From contig NZ_VDET01000002.1 of assembly GCF_006381105.1 (NCBI RefSeq), positions 62,001-126,000 of the forward strand: a stretch of 64,000 nucleotides of DNA, written 5' to 3'. Made by a program: the position numbers and the translations under genes. This stretch comes from Flavicella sediminum. GTDB taxonomy: Bacteria > Bacteroidota > Bacteroidia > Flavobacteriales > Flavobacteriaceae. Below the pieces are notes generated by a model. It had not been told where the DNA came from and did no database searches. It saw only the letters and a program-made list of their open reading frames with translations. This document shows, piece by piece, positions 28,647 to 37,943 of the stretch (positions are counted from its first letter, which is position 1; each line of letters opens with the position of its first letter).

Positions 28647-30347
28647 ATGATAAACTATTTCAAATTTTTTGTTCTTATTTTAACAATCTCAGTGTTTACA
28701 AGCTGTGAGCAATTATCAAAATTAAGTAATTCTGGAAATTCTGGCAATACATCTACTTTAACAGGTTGGAAGTTTAACGACGCTGAGTACGGCGGTTTTG
28801 GTATCAATAAAAATTACAAAGGTCAAAAAGCTCCTTATGGGATGGTCCTTATTGAAGGAGGTACATTTACCATGGGTAGTGTACAGGACGATATCATGGC
28901 AGATTGGAACACCACGCCAACAAGAATGCAAGTACGTTCATTTTATATGGATGAAGCAGAAGTTTCTAACTCAGAATATTTATTTTACTTACAATGGTTG
29001 GAAAGAGTTTTCCCTCCTAGAAATGAAGATTACACCAATATCTATGAATCTGCTATTCCTGACACTTTGGTTTGGAGAAATGCTTTAGGTAGTAATGAAT
29101 CTTTAAGTGAAACTTATTTGCGTCATCCTGCTTATGCAAACTACCCTGTAGTTGGAGTTAGTTGGATTCAAGCGAATGATTATTGCGAATGGAGAACCGA
29201 CCGAGTAAATCAAAAAATGTTAATGGATTTAGGCGTGCTTAAAGGCCGTGATGAAATAGATGAAATTGGAAAAGACCACTTCAGCACTGAAACTTATTAT
29301 GCAAATCCTAAACTTTTATTTAGTGGTGACTCTACCGTTTATGGAAAAGGATTGCCAAGTTTTAAACGTGCAGATTTAAAGAAAGACAGTATTGAAGACA
29401 CAAAAGTATTTAAAGGAAGACATGTAAAACCTCATGACGGGATTTTATATCCTGACTTTAGACTTCCTACTGAAGCAGAATGGGAATACGCTGCCAAAGC
29501 ACTTATTGAAAACAGAGAATACAATAGTTTAAGAGGAAGAAAAAAATATCCTTGGAATGGTAGATATACAAGAAGTAAAAGTGCTGCTACTAAAGGCGAC
29601 CAATTGGCTAACTTTAAACAAGGAAAAGGAGATTATAGTGGTTTAGCAGGTTGGACAAATGACGGAGCAGACATTACCAATGAAATCAAATCGTATCCAC
29701 CCAATGCTTTTGGATTGTATGATATGGCAGGAAATGTAGCTGAATGGGTGTATGATGTTTACCGACCTATTATAGATACTAAAATGAACGACTTTAACTA
29801 TGTTAGAGGAAATATATTCTACAAAAAATTAATAGACGAAGATGGTAAAGTAAGTATTGCCAATTATTCTGATGTTGTTTACGACACTTTACCAAACGGA
29901 AAACTTATTCCTCGTGATATTCCTGGTAGAATTATGTATGTTCCTATTACTGAAAAGGATGTTCAACTAAGAACCAACTACAACAAATCTGACAACTCAA
30001 GTGTCAATGATGGTGATTTGATCAATTCAAGGTATTACAACAAAGACATTAGAGATTTAGCTGTAAAACCTAGAATGTACAATTCTCCTTTATCGCCAAA
30101 ATCAACATTCGATTACGATGCGGGAGATTTTGTTACAAAATATGATGACAAACCAAGAACCACTTTAATTGGAGACAGAACAAGAGTTTATAAAGGGGGG
30201 TCCTGGAGAGACAGAGAGTTTTGGTTAGACCCAGCTCAAAGAAAATATTTGCCAGAATACATGTCTACAGATTTTATCGGATTTAGATGTGCCTTAGACA
30301 AGGTTGGAAATATGAACAATGGTAAAAAAACACCTTTTAACAAATAA
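28647..30347 (+). CDS. gldJ: Gliding-motility lipoprotein GldJ
   Basis: 566 residues from ATG at 28647. This start is chosen because MINYFKFFVLILTISVFTSC is a textbook lipoprotein signal with lipobox FTSC. An upstream ATG at 28560 would bury it. The body is a formylglycine-generating-enzyme-like (FGE/SUMF1) fold: GMVLIEGGTFTMGS (near 70), DEAEVSNSEYLFYLQW, the signature RLPTEAEWEYAAKA and C-terminal YKGGSWRDREFWLDP. The fold in GldJ and GldK is not thought to be enzymatic. GldJ is needed for gliding and for stability of the GldK-N motor and secretion complex. It is divergent from porU and followed by a terminator. Confidence 0.94.
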   Translation: MINYFKFFVLILTISVFTSCEQLSKLSNSGNSGNTSTLTGWKFNDAEYGGFGINKNYKGQKAPYGMVLIEGGTFTMGSVQDDIMADWNTTPTRMQVRSFYMDEAEVSNSEYLFYLQWLERVFPPRNEDYTNIYESAIPDTLVWRNALGSNESLSETYLRHPAYANYPVVGVSWIQANDYCEWRTDRVNQKMLMDLGVLKGRDEIDEIGKDHFSTETYYANPKLLFSGDSTVYGKGLPSFKRADLKKDSIEDTKVFKGRHVKPHDGILYPDFRLPTEAEWEYAAKALIENREYNSLRGRKKYPWNGRYTRSKSAATKGDQLANFKQGKGDYSGLAGWTNDGADITNEIKSYPPNAFGLYDMAGNVAEWVYDVYRPIIDTKMNDFNYVRGNIFYKKLIDEDGKVSIANYSDVVYDTLPNGKLIPRDIPGRIMYVPITEKDVQLRTNYNKSDNSSVNDGDLINSRYYNKDIRDLAVKPRMYNSPLSPKSTFDYDAGDFVTKYDDKPRTTLIGDRTRVYKGGSWRDREFWLDPAQRKYLPEYMSTDFIGFRCALDKVGNMNNGKKTPFNK

Positions 30348-30374
30348 GATTTTACTTACTTTGTAATTATATTC

Positions 30375-30401
30375 AAACCTCACTAAATTTTAGTGAGGTT
30401 T
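30375..30401 (+). terminator. Intrinsic terminator after gldJ
   Basis: The arms AAACCTCACTAAA (30375-30387) and TTTAGTGAGGTTT (30389-30401) pair perfectly around one base and run into further T. It lies between gldJ and murF, so murF needs either read-through or its own promoter, which I could not identify. Confidence 0.88.
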
Positions 30402-30423
30402 TTAGTTCCTAAACTTAGCACAA

Positions 30424-31677
30424 ATGACAATAGCTCAAATTCACGAATTATTTTTATCCAGTACTGGTGTAAGTACCGATACAAGAAACATTAAAAATAA
30501 AAGTCTTTTTTTTGCTTTAAAAGGCGAAAATTTTAATGGAAATACTTTTGCGACTAATGCCATAGAACAAGGTGCTAATTATGCTATTGTAGATGAAGCA
30601 TTGGCTGTAAAAAACAACCAATGTATTTTGGTTGATGATGTTTTAAAAACCTTGCAAAATTTAGCGAACTATCATAGAACCTATTTAAACTTGCCAATTA
30701 TTGCATTAACGGGAAGTAACGGTAAAACGACCACCAAAGAATTGATTCATGCTGTGCTACGAAAAAAATTCAATACCGTTGCTACTAAAGGAAACCTCAA
30801 CAATCATATTGGTGTTCCCTTGACTTTATTAAGCATGGACAAAACAACGGAAATTGGTATTGTTGAAATGGGCGCCAATCACCTAAAAGAAATTGAATTG
30901 TTAGCCAGTATTGCGGCACCTAATTATGGCTATATCACCAATTTTGGAAAAGCCCACCTGGAAGGATTTGGGGGAATTGAAGGCGTGATCAAAGGAAAAA
31001 CAGAACTGTATAAATACTTAGAAAAACACCAAGGAAAAGTATTTGTAAATACAGCCGATACTTTACAAATTCAGCATAGTCAAAATATAGAAAATATTCC
31101 TTTTACAACCTCTGTCCAACTAAAAAGCAGTCGTCCTTTTGTATCACTTTCTTATGATCATGAACAAATACAAACAAATCTTATTGGTAGTTACAACTTT
31201 GCCAATATAGTTGCAGCGATTACAATTGGCGCCTATTTTTCTGTTTCAAAAACAGATATCATAAATGCTTTGGAAAGCTATACACCAACCAATAACAGAT
31301 CGCAAATACTAAAAAAGGGAGAACATAATATTATTCTTGACGCCTACAATGCGAATCCTAGTAGCATGAAAGTAGCTTTAGAAAATTTTAACGGCCTACA
31401 AGACAAACACAAAACCTTAGTACTTGGTGATATGTTTGAACTTGGAGAAACAAGTTTGGAAGAGCATCAAGCAATTGTACAACTTACCGAATCCTTCCAT
31501 TTCGACGCTGTTTATTTTGTTGGAGAAAATTTCGCAAAAACAAAAACCTCAAAAGCTGTACAATTTACATCCTTTGAGGCTTTTAAAAATTCTTTTAAAG
31601 CAACGACTCCTTCAACCTATTTGATAAAAGGTTCTAGAGGTATGGCTTTGGAAAGAACGTTAGATTTATTTGATTAA
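30424..31677 (+). CDS. murF: UDP-MurNAc-tripeptide:D-Ala-D-Ala ligase
   Basis: 417 residues. The Mur-ligase ATP loop is TGSNGKTTTKELI (96-108). Other features are GNLNNHIGVPLTLL (near 123), EMGANHLKEIE and the C-terminal DAYNANPSSMKVAL with LGDMFELGE. It adds D-Ala-D-Ala to UDP-MurNAc-tripeptide, the last cytosolic step of muropeptide assembly. It is slightly shorter than E. coli MurF (452). Outside the dcw cluster it lies next to gldJ, an arrangement I recall from other Flavobacteriaceae. Its last 12 bases overlap the end of the convergent kinase gene. Confidence 0.95.
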   Translation: MTIAQIHELFLSSTGVSTDTRNIKNKSLFFALKGENFNGNTFATNAIEQGANYAIVDEALAVKNNQCILVDDVLKTLQNLANYHRTYLNLPIIALTGSNGKTTTKELIHAVLRKKFNTVATKGNLNNHIGVPLTLLSMDKTTEIGIVEMGANHLKEIELLASIAAPNYGYITNFGKAHLEGFGGIEGVIKGKTELYKYLEKHQGKVFVNTADTLQIQHSQNIENIPFTTSVQLKSSRPFVSLSYDHEQIQTNLIGSYNFANIVAAITIGAYFSVSKTDIINALESYTPTNNRSQILKKGEHNIILDAYNANPSSMKVALENFNGLQDKHKTLVLGDMFELGETSLEEHQAIVQLTESFHFDAVYFVGENFAKTKTSKAVQFTSFEAFKNSFKATTPSTYLIKGSRGMALERTLDLFD

Positions 31678-32523
31678 ATTCTTTTTATGATATTCTATCA
31701 AATTGTTTATTGGTCGTTGAATGACTCCTGTAATTTTTAAATCATGTTTCGCGGCAACCTTTTCTAAAATATCCGAAAAATAATGTGCTATAGATCCTAT
31801 AAAATAAATGGGTGTCGACTTGTCCTTATTGTACGGCAAAACTCTTGCTTTAAAAAAGGCATCAAAACCATCTTCCATTAAATCTAACACATAAGGATCT
31901 TCCTTAAACTGAAACATAAAACTTGCAAAATCTGCCAAATATGTATTCGGGTTTGGTTGACGGTACAAATTGAATTTTACGTGATCTGGCTCTAAATTAT
32001 AAGCCTTTTCAAATTCCTTTGCAATATAATCTGGCATAACTTTGTAAAAATAATTTCTTAGCAAACGCTTTCCAAAATAATTCCCACTGGCCTCGTCCAT
32101 CACAATATACCCTAATGAAACTGAGTTAGAAACAATTGTTTCACCATCAAAATAGCTACTATTAGATCCCGTTCCTAAAATACACACAATGGCAGGTTCA
32201 GTACCCGTAGCTGCATAAACTGCTGCCAAAGTATCTTCTCCTACAACAACCTCTGCATTTGGAAAAATTTCTTCAAAAAGATCTTTTAATATTTTTGTAG
32301 CCACCACTGTTCCACAGCCTGCTCCATAAAAAAATATCTGACTTACCTTATCTGAATTGTTAGAGAATTGCGGTTCTGCTAAAATTCTTTCTCTTAGCAC
32401 TTCTACAGCAACAACAGCAGGATTCAAACCTCCAGTTCTAACTTTAAATAATTGTTCTTTAGTTTCTCCATCTAAAGCAATCCAATCTGCTTTAGTTGAC
32501 CCTCCATCTGCTATTAATATCAT
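31666..32523 (-). CDS. BadF/BadG-type N-acetylglucosamine kinase
   Basis: 285 residues with the ASKHA kinase fold. The N-terminal phosphate loop is IADGGSTKADW (3-13). GAGCGT near 68 and VCILGTGSNSSYF (near 113) bind ATP and sugar, and YIVMDEASGNYFGK is the conserved hinge. It is related to eukaryotic N-acetylglucosamine kinase and probably phosphorylates an amino sugar, for example GlcNAc from wall recycling or chitin. The sugar is inferred from family annotation. The gene has its own good promoter (32546-32576) and overlaps murF tail to tail by 12 bases. Confidence 0.82.
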   Translation of the reverse strand: MILIADGGSTKADWIALDGETKEQLFKVRTGGLNPAVVAVEVLRERILAEPQFSNNSDKVSQIFFYGAGCGTVVATKILKDLFEEIFPNAEVVVGEDTLAAVYAATGTEPAIVCILGTGSNSSYFDGETIVSNSVSLGYIVMDEASGNYFGKRLLRNYFYKVMPDYIAKEFEKAYNLEPDHVKFNLYRQPNPNTYLADFASFMFQFKEDPYVLDLMEDGFDAFFKARVLPYNKDKSTPIYFIGSIAHYFSDILEKVAAKHDLKITGVIQRPINNLIEYHKKNLIK

Positions 32524-32545
32524 AAGTCTCGTTTATTTTAAAACT

Positions 32546-32576
32546 CAAATATATCAACTCAAAACTAGATAAACAA
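32546..32576 (-). promoter_or_regulatory. Predicted promoter of the N-acetylglucosamine kinase gene
   Basis: On the minus strand, TTG (32574-32576) and TATATTTG (32546-32553) are separated by 20 bases, matching TTG-N(about 20)-TAnnTTTG. Transcription would start near 32541, 18 bases before the ATG. A second -7-like match (TAGTTTTG, 32560-32567) overlaps the spacer. Confidence 0.65.
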
Positions 32577-32759
32577 TAACTATTGAAACTATATCGATTT
32601 CGCAAACTCAAATTAATTTTATTCCACCTAAAACTAGAGCAATCAACTATAAACAAAGGCTATACGTGTATTTTTTACATTTAAAAACTTATTGAATTTT
32701 CAATACAAAACAGAGTACCAAGCAAGTTCCATACAGAAGGAGAAGCACTAGAAAATCAT

Positions 32760-33038
32760 TTGCCTTTTATGCCTGAACTAGTTGCACCTTTACGAGGAAG
32801 TCTGCTTACTACTAACAGTACAGAAATAGAATGGTCTTGCAGTGATTTAGATAATGACGTGTTGACCTATACGGTTTATTTAGGAACCAATGAATCTCCT
32901 GAAAAGGTAGCTACGGTAAACAGTACTAGTTATACAACAAACCTGTTGTCCAAAACAAATTATTATTGGCGGGTAGATGCTACAGATGCTCACAACAACA
33001 AAACAGTAGGACAGATATGGTCTTTTCAAACCGAGTAA
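32760..33038 (+). pseudogene. Orphan fibronectin type III/Ig-like domain (remnant of a larger secreted protein)
   Basis: One complete beta-sandwich domain of about 90 residues (PELVAPLRGSLL, then TEIEWSCSDLDNDVLTYTVYLGT, then TNYYWRVDATDAHNN and WSFQTE). It is typical of tandem domains in surface adhesins and enzymes of this phylum. There is no signal peptide. The frame is open upstream to a stop at 32682-32684 without a plausible start (TTG at 32760 or ATG at 32769), and that upstream part reads as ordinary protein. The piece therefore looks like the 3' remnant of a longer gene. The surrounding 32524-33134 holds no other gene, only the kinase promoter and the promoter of the next gene. Confidence 0.55.
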
Positions 33039-33101
33039 TTTTAACACAATAACAGTACAGAAACCATAGCATAAAGCATGTGGGGTCTCATTAAATTTAC
33101 A

Positions 33102-33109
33102 TAAATTTG
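33102..33109 (+). promoter_or_regulatory. Predicted -7 element for the CpsB-type phosphatase gene
   Basis: TAAATTTG matches TAnnTTTG. It lies 26 bases before the GTG start at 33135. No convincing -33 TTG is present. Confidence 0.5.
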
Positions 33110-33134
33110 TTGTTACGATTTAAAATAAGAGTAC

Positions 33135-33872
33135 GTGCTAAATTTATTCAAAAAAAAGACCCCTATTTCGGAAGTGTTTCCTATCGATTTTGTTGATATT
33201 CATTCACACCTATTACCAGGCATTGATGATGGAGCTAAAACTATTGAAGACTCCATAAGTCTCATTTCTAAAATGGAAGAATATGGAATTCGAAAATTTG
33301 TAACCACTCCACATGTACTAGGAAGCGTTTGGCCGAATAGTTCAGATACCATTTTGGACAAATTGGATTTAGTCCAAGAAGAGTTGGAAAAAAGAAATAT
33401 GTCGCATATACAAATAGACGCAGCAGCGGAATATATGCTGGATGAACAATTCTGTGAACTCTTAAAGAAAAGAGACCTTTTAACAATTAGAGAAGATTCT
33501 TTATTGGTTGAAATGTCTTATTTCAATGCTCCCGTAAATCTATTCGAAATTCTTTTTGACATACAATTAGCAGGCTACAATCCAATATTAGCACATCCTG
33601 AACGTTATAATTTTTATCACAAAAAATTCGATGTGTATGAAAAATTAAAAAATGCAGGCTGTCGTTTTCAATTAAATATTTTGTCGTTAACTGGCTATTA
33701 TGGTGACCATGTAAAAAAGGCAGCTGAAAAATTAATCGAGCTAAATATGATTGATTTTGTGGGTACAGACACACACCATCATAAACATTTAGAGGCCATG
33801 AATAATTTAGGTACGAAAAAAATATTAAAACAATTGCAACCTCTTTTAAAAAACAACCAATTATTCGTCTAA
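33135..33872 (+). CDS. CpsB/CapC-type tyrosine-protein phosphatase (PHP fold)
   Basis: 245 residues starting at GTG (33135), which gives the usual N-terminus MLNLFKKK. The PHP metal-binding motifs are FVDIHSHLLPGIDDGA (19-34, His23 and His25), AHPERYNFY near 155 and GTDTHHHKH near 213. The family dephosphorylates bacterial tyrosine kinases (Wzc type) that control capsule and exopolysaccharide length. Here there is no Wzc kinase, Wza or glycosyltransferase nearby, so the gene is an orphan relative to its usual locus. It overlaps the convergent LysM gene by 12 bases. Confidence 0.85.
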   Translation: MLNLFKKKTPISEVFPIDFVDIHSHLLPGIDDGAKTIEDSISLISKMEEYGIRKFVTTPHVLGSVWPNSSDTILDKLDLVQEELEKRNMSHIQIDAAAEYMLDEQFCELLKKRDLLTIREDSLLVEMSYFNAPVNLFEILFDIQLAGYNPILAHPERYNFYHKKFDVYEKLKNAGCRFQLNILSLTGYYGDHVKKAAEKLIELNMIDFVGTDTHHHKHLEAMNNLGTKKILKQLQPLLKNNQLFV

Positions 33873-35672
33873 GACGGATATTGGTTGTTTTTCTTTATCA
33901 TCTTCCTTTTGCAAAATTTGAATAGACAAATCTTGATTGTATTTCATTAGATAAACAGACTTGTTAGAAGTTGGTCCGCTAAAGCTATTTTGTTCATAAA
34001 AATAGGTCTCCCCAATTCTAGTCGATTTCCCTTGATTAAAGCTCTTGTGAATGTCTAAATCTTCATCTGCTAGCATTCTAGTCAAAATATCATACACCAC
34101 ATCAAAGCCCTTAATAGCGTGCTCTGTTGGATATGTATAATTTTTTTCTTGGTACTTTTCATAAAATCGTTTAGACTTAGGTAAAGAATCATTTAAAACA
34201 CCACCACTTGCGTAGGTAAAATTCATTTTAGCCAACACATTATTATCTACACGATCAAAGTTTTTATTCTTTTCAAAAGCGAATAATTTTACGGCTGCTT
34301 CATTTGGTAAGGATTTCAAGTTATTGACCACATCTGCAGTAACAACAGTATTATTCGTTGCCAAAATTACCCAATTCACACCCAAGGTATCTACAGCGGC
34401 CACAAAACGTTCCTTTTCTAAATAATTATTCTCTGGCTGTAGCAATACGACTTTCACACTATCAGGAACTGATAATTGTTTTTTTATTCTTAACATTTTA
34501 ATTTTCGACGACACACTTCTATCCCCTACAATTAAAACATGTTCAGACGTATGACTGGCATTAAAATGATCTAGAACCACCTTTTCAAAAACAGCTCTTT
34601 CAGTAGCCGTTTTAATAACATTTGATTTTTTAAATGCTTTTTGTTTGGACGAATAAAAAGGATAAACAACAGGAATGTCCTTTAACTCACTTGCCACAAA
34701 ATCTACATTTTTATTGTAAACCGGACCAAAAACTACATCTACATCCTCCAATGCTTTTGCCTCAAAAAGATCTAATAAACAATCTTTATCGTTATCCGTA
34801 TCGTAAGCATTGTAACGAATAGCAGCCCCTTGTTCTTTTAAAGAATCAATTGCCATTTCCGCTCCTAAATAAAAATCGGTTACTATATTTTCCAAATTTC
34901 CTTTTGATGAAAAAAGCAATTCCTTTCTTAAGGTATCATTTTTCATAAATTTAAAAGGCAATAAAAAAGCAACATCAATAGGTTCTTTAAAAACTATCGT
35001 GTCCTTAAATAGTGTTGTTGTTTCTACCAAACTATCCTTTACTACAGCAGAAAGCTCAGGATCTTCTTTAATTTTTTCTCTAATTTTTATGACAGCCCCC
35101 AATTTTAAACCTTCCTTTAAAAAAGGATTTAGCGCCAATAAATCCAATTTGCTTACTTTGTAAAAATGTGTCAAACTATAAAAAGTATCATCCTTTACAA
35201 CCGTATGCAAGTCATAATTCAATGCCCACTTTGCTAATTCTTTCTTTCTTAGTTCTTCTGGTGATACTATTTTATTATTCGGAATTTCTAATACCATCCC
35301 TATTTTTAGTCCATCAACTCTAATTTGTGGATTGGCACCTGTCAAAGCTTCTTTAGAAACCTTGTACTTTTTAGAAATTCCAAACAAGGTTTCTTTGGGT
35401 TGCACTATATGATTTTGAGAAGCCGTTATCAATACCTGTGCAGGTTCTGTATAATTGACATTGGGAATTAAAATAACCGTATTTTCTTTCGGTCTTCTTT
35501 TTAAATCAGGATTCAAATTGTAAATATCTTTCGATTTCAAATCGTAGCGTTTCGCTATTTTACGAACACTTTCTCCTTTTTTAATTTTATAAGTAATGTA
35601 CTTTTTTTGCTGTGCGTTCGCAGAAAACACAGTGAATATTAGCAAACAACATACGATAAATATACTTCTCAT
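33861..35672 (-). CDS. LysM-domain periplasmic protein with substrate-binding (PBP1) domain
   Basis: 603 residues from ATG 35672, chosen because the signal peptide SIFIVCCLLIFTVFSANAQ directly follows. Another ATG at 35702 adds ten basic residues. Three LysM modules (about 27-70, 83-130 and 153-196) would bind peptidoglycan. The C-terminal part (about 225-590) has the type I periplasmic-binding fold seen in amino-acid ABC receptors and in LpoA-like PBP activators. A role as a wall-linked sensor or activator is therefore possible. No ABC permease is adjacent. In minus-strand order it follows guaA at about 107 bases. Confidence 0.8.
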   Translation of the reverse strand: MRSIFIVCCLLIFTVFSANAQQKKYITYKIKKGESVRKIAKRYDLKSKDIYNLNPDLKRRPKENTVILIPNVNYTEPAQVLITASQNHIVQPKETLFGISKKYKVSKEALTGANPQIRVDGLKIGMVLEIPNNKIVSPEELRKKELAKWALNYDLHTVVKDDTFYSLTHFYKVSKLDLLALNPFLKEGLKLGAVIKIREKIKEDPELSAVVKDSLVETTTLFKDTIVFKEPIDVAFLLPFKFMKNDTLRKELLFSSKGNLENIVTDFYLGAEMAIDSLKEQGAAIRYNAYDTDNDKDCLLDLFEAKALEDVDVVFGPVYNKNVDFVASELKDIPVVYPFYSSKQKAFKKSNVIKTATERAVFEKVVLDHFNASHTSEHVLIVGDRSVSSKIKMLRIKKQLSVPDSVKVVLLQPENNYLEKERFVAAVDTLGVNWVILATNNTVVTADVVNNLKSLPNEAAVKLFAFEKNKNFDRVDNNVLAKMNFTYASGGVLNDSLPKSKRFYEKYQEKNYTYPTEHAIKGFDVVYDILTRMLADEDLDIHKSFNQGKSTRIGETYFYEQNSFSGPTSNKSVYLMKYNQDLSIQILQKEDDKEKQPISVLDE

Positions 35673-35778
35673 CCTTTTATTTATTTTACACACAATAACC
35701 ATTCTAATAAAAACAAAAGGTTTCTATAGGAATGGTTATTCTATTCAATTACCAAAATTGTACCACTTTCTAAAGTGA

Positions 35779-37311
35779 TTATTCCCACTCAATTGTTGCA
35801 GGTGGTTTTGAACTGATATCATAAACAACGCGGTTAACACCTTTTACGTTGTTTATAATTTTATTTGATGTTTCTTGCAAGAATTTATATGGCAAATCTA
35901 CCCAATCAGCCGTCATTCCATCCGTAGACTCAACCGCTCTTAAAGCAACCACTTTTTCATAGGTTCTTTCGTCACCCATTACTCCAACAGAATTTACAGG
36001 TAACAACATAGCTCCAGCTTGCCAAACTTTATCATACAATCCCCAAGCTTTCAAACCATTAATAAAAACAGCGTCAACTTCTTGTAATATTCTTACTTTT
36101 TCTGCGGTAATATCTCCTAAAATACGAATCCCCATTCCCGGTCCAGGAAAAGGATGTCTTCCTAACAATTCAGGATCAATTCCCATAGATTTTCCAACTC
36201 TACGTACTTCATCTTTAAAAATCATGCGCAAAGGCTCCACAATTTTTAATTTCATAAAATCAGGTAATCCCCCCACATTGTGGTGCGATTTAATAGTTGC
36301 TGATGGACCTCCATTAGCAGATACTGATTCAATTACATCAGGATATATTGTTCCTTGCGCCAACCATTTTACATCTGTAAGTTTGTGAGATTCGTCATCA
36401 AACACATCAATAAAACAACCACCAATAATTTTTCTTTTCTTTTCTGGGTCCGCTTCTCCTGCCAAAGCCGTTAAAAACCTGTCAGAAGCATCTACTCCTT
36501 TTACGTTCAATCCCATTCCTTCGTATTGTTTCAATACGCTCTCAAATTCGTTTTTACGTAAAAGTCCGTTGTTTACAAAAATACAATGTAAATTTTTCCC
36601 TATGGCTTTGTCTAATAAAACAGCAGCCACAGTAGAATCTACTCCACCAGACAATCCTAAAACAACTTTATCATTACCTACTTTCGCTTTCAAAGCCGCC
36701 ACTGTAGTCTCTACAAAACTATCAGGTGTCCAATCTTGCGCTACATCTGCAATATTCACCAAAAAGTTTTTCAACAAAGTCAAACCATCCGTCGAATGGT
36801 AAACTTCAGGATGAAATTGAATTGCATACGTCTCTTCTCCTTCAATTCTATACGCTGCATTTTCTACATCATGTGTACTTGCAATTTTTGTATAGTTCTC
36901 AGGCAGACTTAAAATCGTATCAGAATGACTCATCCAAACTTGACTATCTTTTTCAATCCCATCAAATAAATGACTGGCATGATCTACAAAAGATAAATTT
37001 GCACGTCCATATTCACGTGTTTTTGAGGCTCCTACTTTTCCACCAAAAAAGTGCGCTAAGTATTGTGCACCATAACAAACGCCTAACAAAGGTTTTTTCC
37101 CTTTAATTTTAGACAAGTCTGGTTTTGGAGCATCTTCGCCTCTCACTGAATGAGGACTTCCCGAAAGAATTACCGCTTTATAATCATCTACATCAACTTT
37201 TAAGCTGTTGTAAGGGTGTATTTCGCAATAGATGTTGAGTTCTCTAACTCTACGTGCAATAAGTTGCGTGAATTGCGATCCGAAATCTAGAATAAGTACT
37301 TTTTGTTGCAT
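35779..37311 (-). CDS. guaA: GMP synthase (glutamine-hydrolysing)
   Basis: 510 residues from ATG 37311, the start giving [21 protein letters not shown]. The class I glutaminase domain has the nucleophile Cys in [11 protein letters not shown] and His/Glu in FHPEVYHS. The ATP-pyrophosphatase domain has [15 protein letters not shown] near 230. The C-terminal dimerisation domain ends KPPATIEWE, the universal GuaA tail. It aminates XMP to GMP. A few codons upstream a TTG is also in frame but is not needed. An intergenic repeat lies upstream at 37372-37490. Confidence 0.97.
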   Translation of the reverse strand: MQQKVLILDFGSQFTQLIARRVRELNIYCEIHPYNSLKVDVDDYKAVILSGSPHSVRGEDAPKPDLSKIKGKKPLLGVCYGAQYLAHFFGGKVGASKTREYGRANLSFVDHASHLFDGIEKDSQVWMSHSDTILSLPENYTKIASTHDVENAAYRIEGEETYAIQFHPEVYHSTDGLTLLKNFLVNIADVAQDWTPDSFVETTVAALKAKVGNDKVVLGLSGGVDSTVAAVLLDKAIGKNLHCIFVNNGLLRKNEFESVLKQYEGMGLNVKGVDASDRFLTALAGEADPEKKRKIIGGCFIDVFDDESHKLTDVKWLAQGTIYPDVIESVSANGGPSATIKSHHNVGGLPDFMKLKIVEPLRMIFKDEVRRVGKSMGIDPELLGRHPFPGPGMGIRILGDITAEKVRILQEVDAVFINGLKAWGLYDKVWQAGAMLLPVNSVGVMGDERTYEKVVALRAVESTDGMTADWVDLPYKFLQETSNKIINNVKGVNRVVYDISSKPPATIEWE

Positions 37312-37371
37312 GCGCAAAAATAAAACTTAATTTAGAAACCTAGCGCCTAATATTTAATTTTTTAATAGAAA

Positions 37372-37490
37372 TTTGGGCGTTCCCTAAAGGTCAGGCTTTC
37401 CGCTAAATCTTTTCAGCTTGGCACACCTCAACAAGCTCAGTCAACCAAGCAAAAAAGGATACCGCTGCAATCCTTAACGCAAAAAAAAAG
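37372..37490. repeat. Structured intergenic repeat-like element (flavobacterial type)
   Basis: This non-coding block begins TTTGGGCGTTCCCTAAAGG and ends CAATCCTTAACGC plus an A run. The outer ends pair as GCGTT (37377-37381) with AACGC (37476-37480). An inner pair, GCTTGG (37416-37421) with CCAAGC (37445-37450), closes a second loop. The two similar stretches GGCTTTCCGC and GGATACCGC flank the inner loop. From memory, near-identical GGGCGTT...CCGC...AACGC blocks occur many times between genes in Bacteroidota genomes. Only one copy is visible here. Its base composition is richer in GC than the flanks. Confidence 0.5.
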
Positions 37491-37521
37491 AGACAAACTT
37501 TTAATTCACCTCTTTTATATA

Positions 37522-37833
37522 TTATGCTTGTCCCGTAGGTCCAAAATTCATTGGAATTGGTGGGTTTTCAGGTTCATTTATTTTCCCATTGGCATTTTCA
37601 AAACGCTTAACGTTATCCGCCAATGCTTTGGCCAATCGCTTGGCATGCTCTGGTGTTAAAATAATTCTCGATTTTACTTTTGCCTTAGGTGTTCCTGGCA
37701 TCACATTAATAAAATCAACAATAAATTCTGATACAGAATGATTGATTATCGCTAAATTGGAATAGGTTCCTTCGGCAATGGTCTCATCCAATTCTATATT
37801 CAATTGACCATCTTTATTTTGTTCTTCGTTCAT
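37522..37833 (-). CDS. DUF3467 domain protein
   Basis: 103 residues from ATG 37833. An upstream frame extension to 37878 would run into the rpoC terminator and is not used. The core AEGTYSNLAIINHSVSEFIVDFINVMPGTPKAKVKSRIILTPEHAKRLAKAL, given here only as a description of residues about 17-68, is the DUF3467 signature. It is a small cytosolic protein of unknown role, widespread in Bacteroidota. It lies next to rpoC on the same strand after the terminator hairpin, as in related genomes. Confidence 0.88.
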   Translation of the reverse strand: MNEEQNKDGQLNIELDETIAEGTYSNLAIINHSVSEFIVDFINVMPGTPKAKVKSRIILTPEHAKRLAKALADNVKRFENANGKINEPENPPIPMNFGPTGQA

Positions 37834-37858
37834 TCGATAAATATAAATAATTTGTAGC

Positions 37859-37898
37859 AAAAAAAAAGATTGGTTCACAAAATTTGTGAACCAATCTT
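37859..37898 (-). terminator. Intrinsic terminator of the rpoBC operon
   Basis: The arms AAGATTGGTTCACAAA (37866-37881) and TTTGTGAACCAATCTT (37883-37898) are perfectly complementary over 16 pairs. On the minus strand they are followed by a run of T (complement of the A run starting at 37859). It lies 46 bases past the rpoC stop. Confidence 0.93.
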
Positions 37899-37943
37899 CC
37901 TATTAAATATCGTCTTTAAACTTTCGTTTTAAGAACCAAACTT

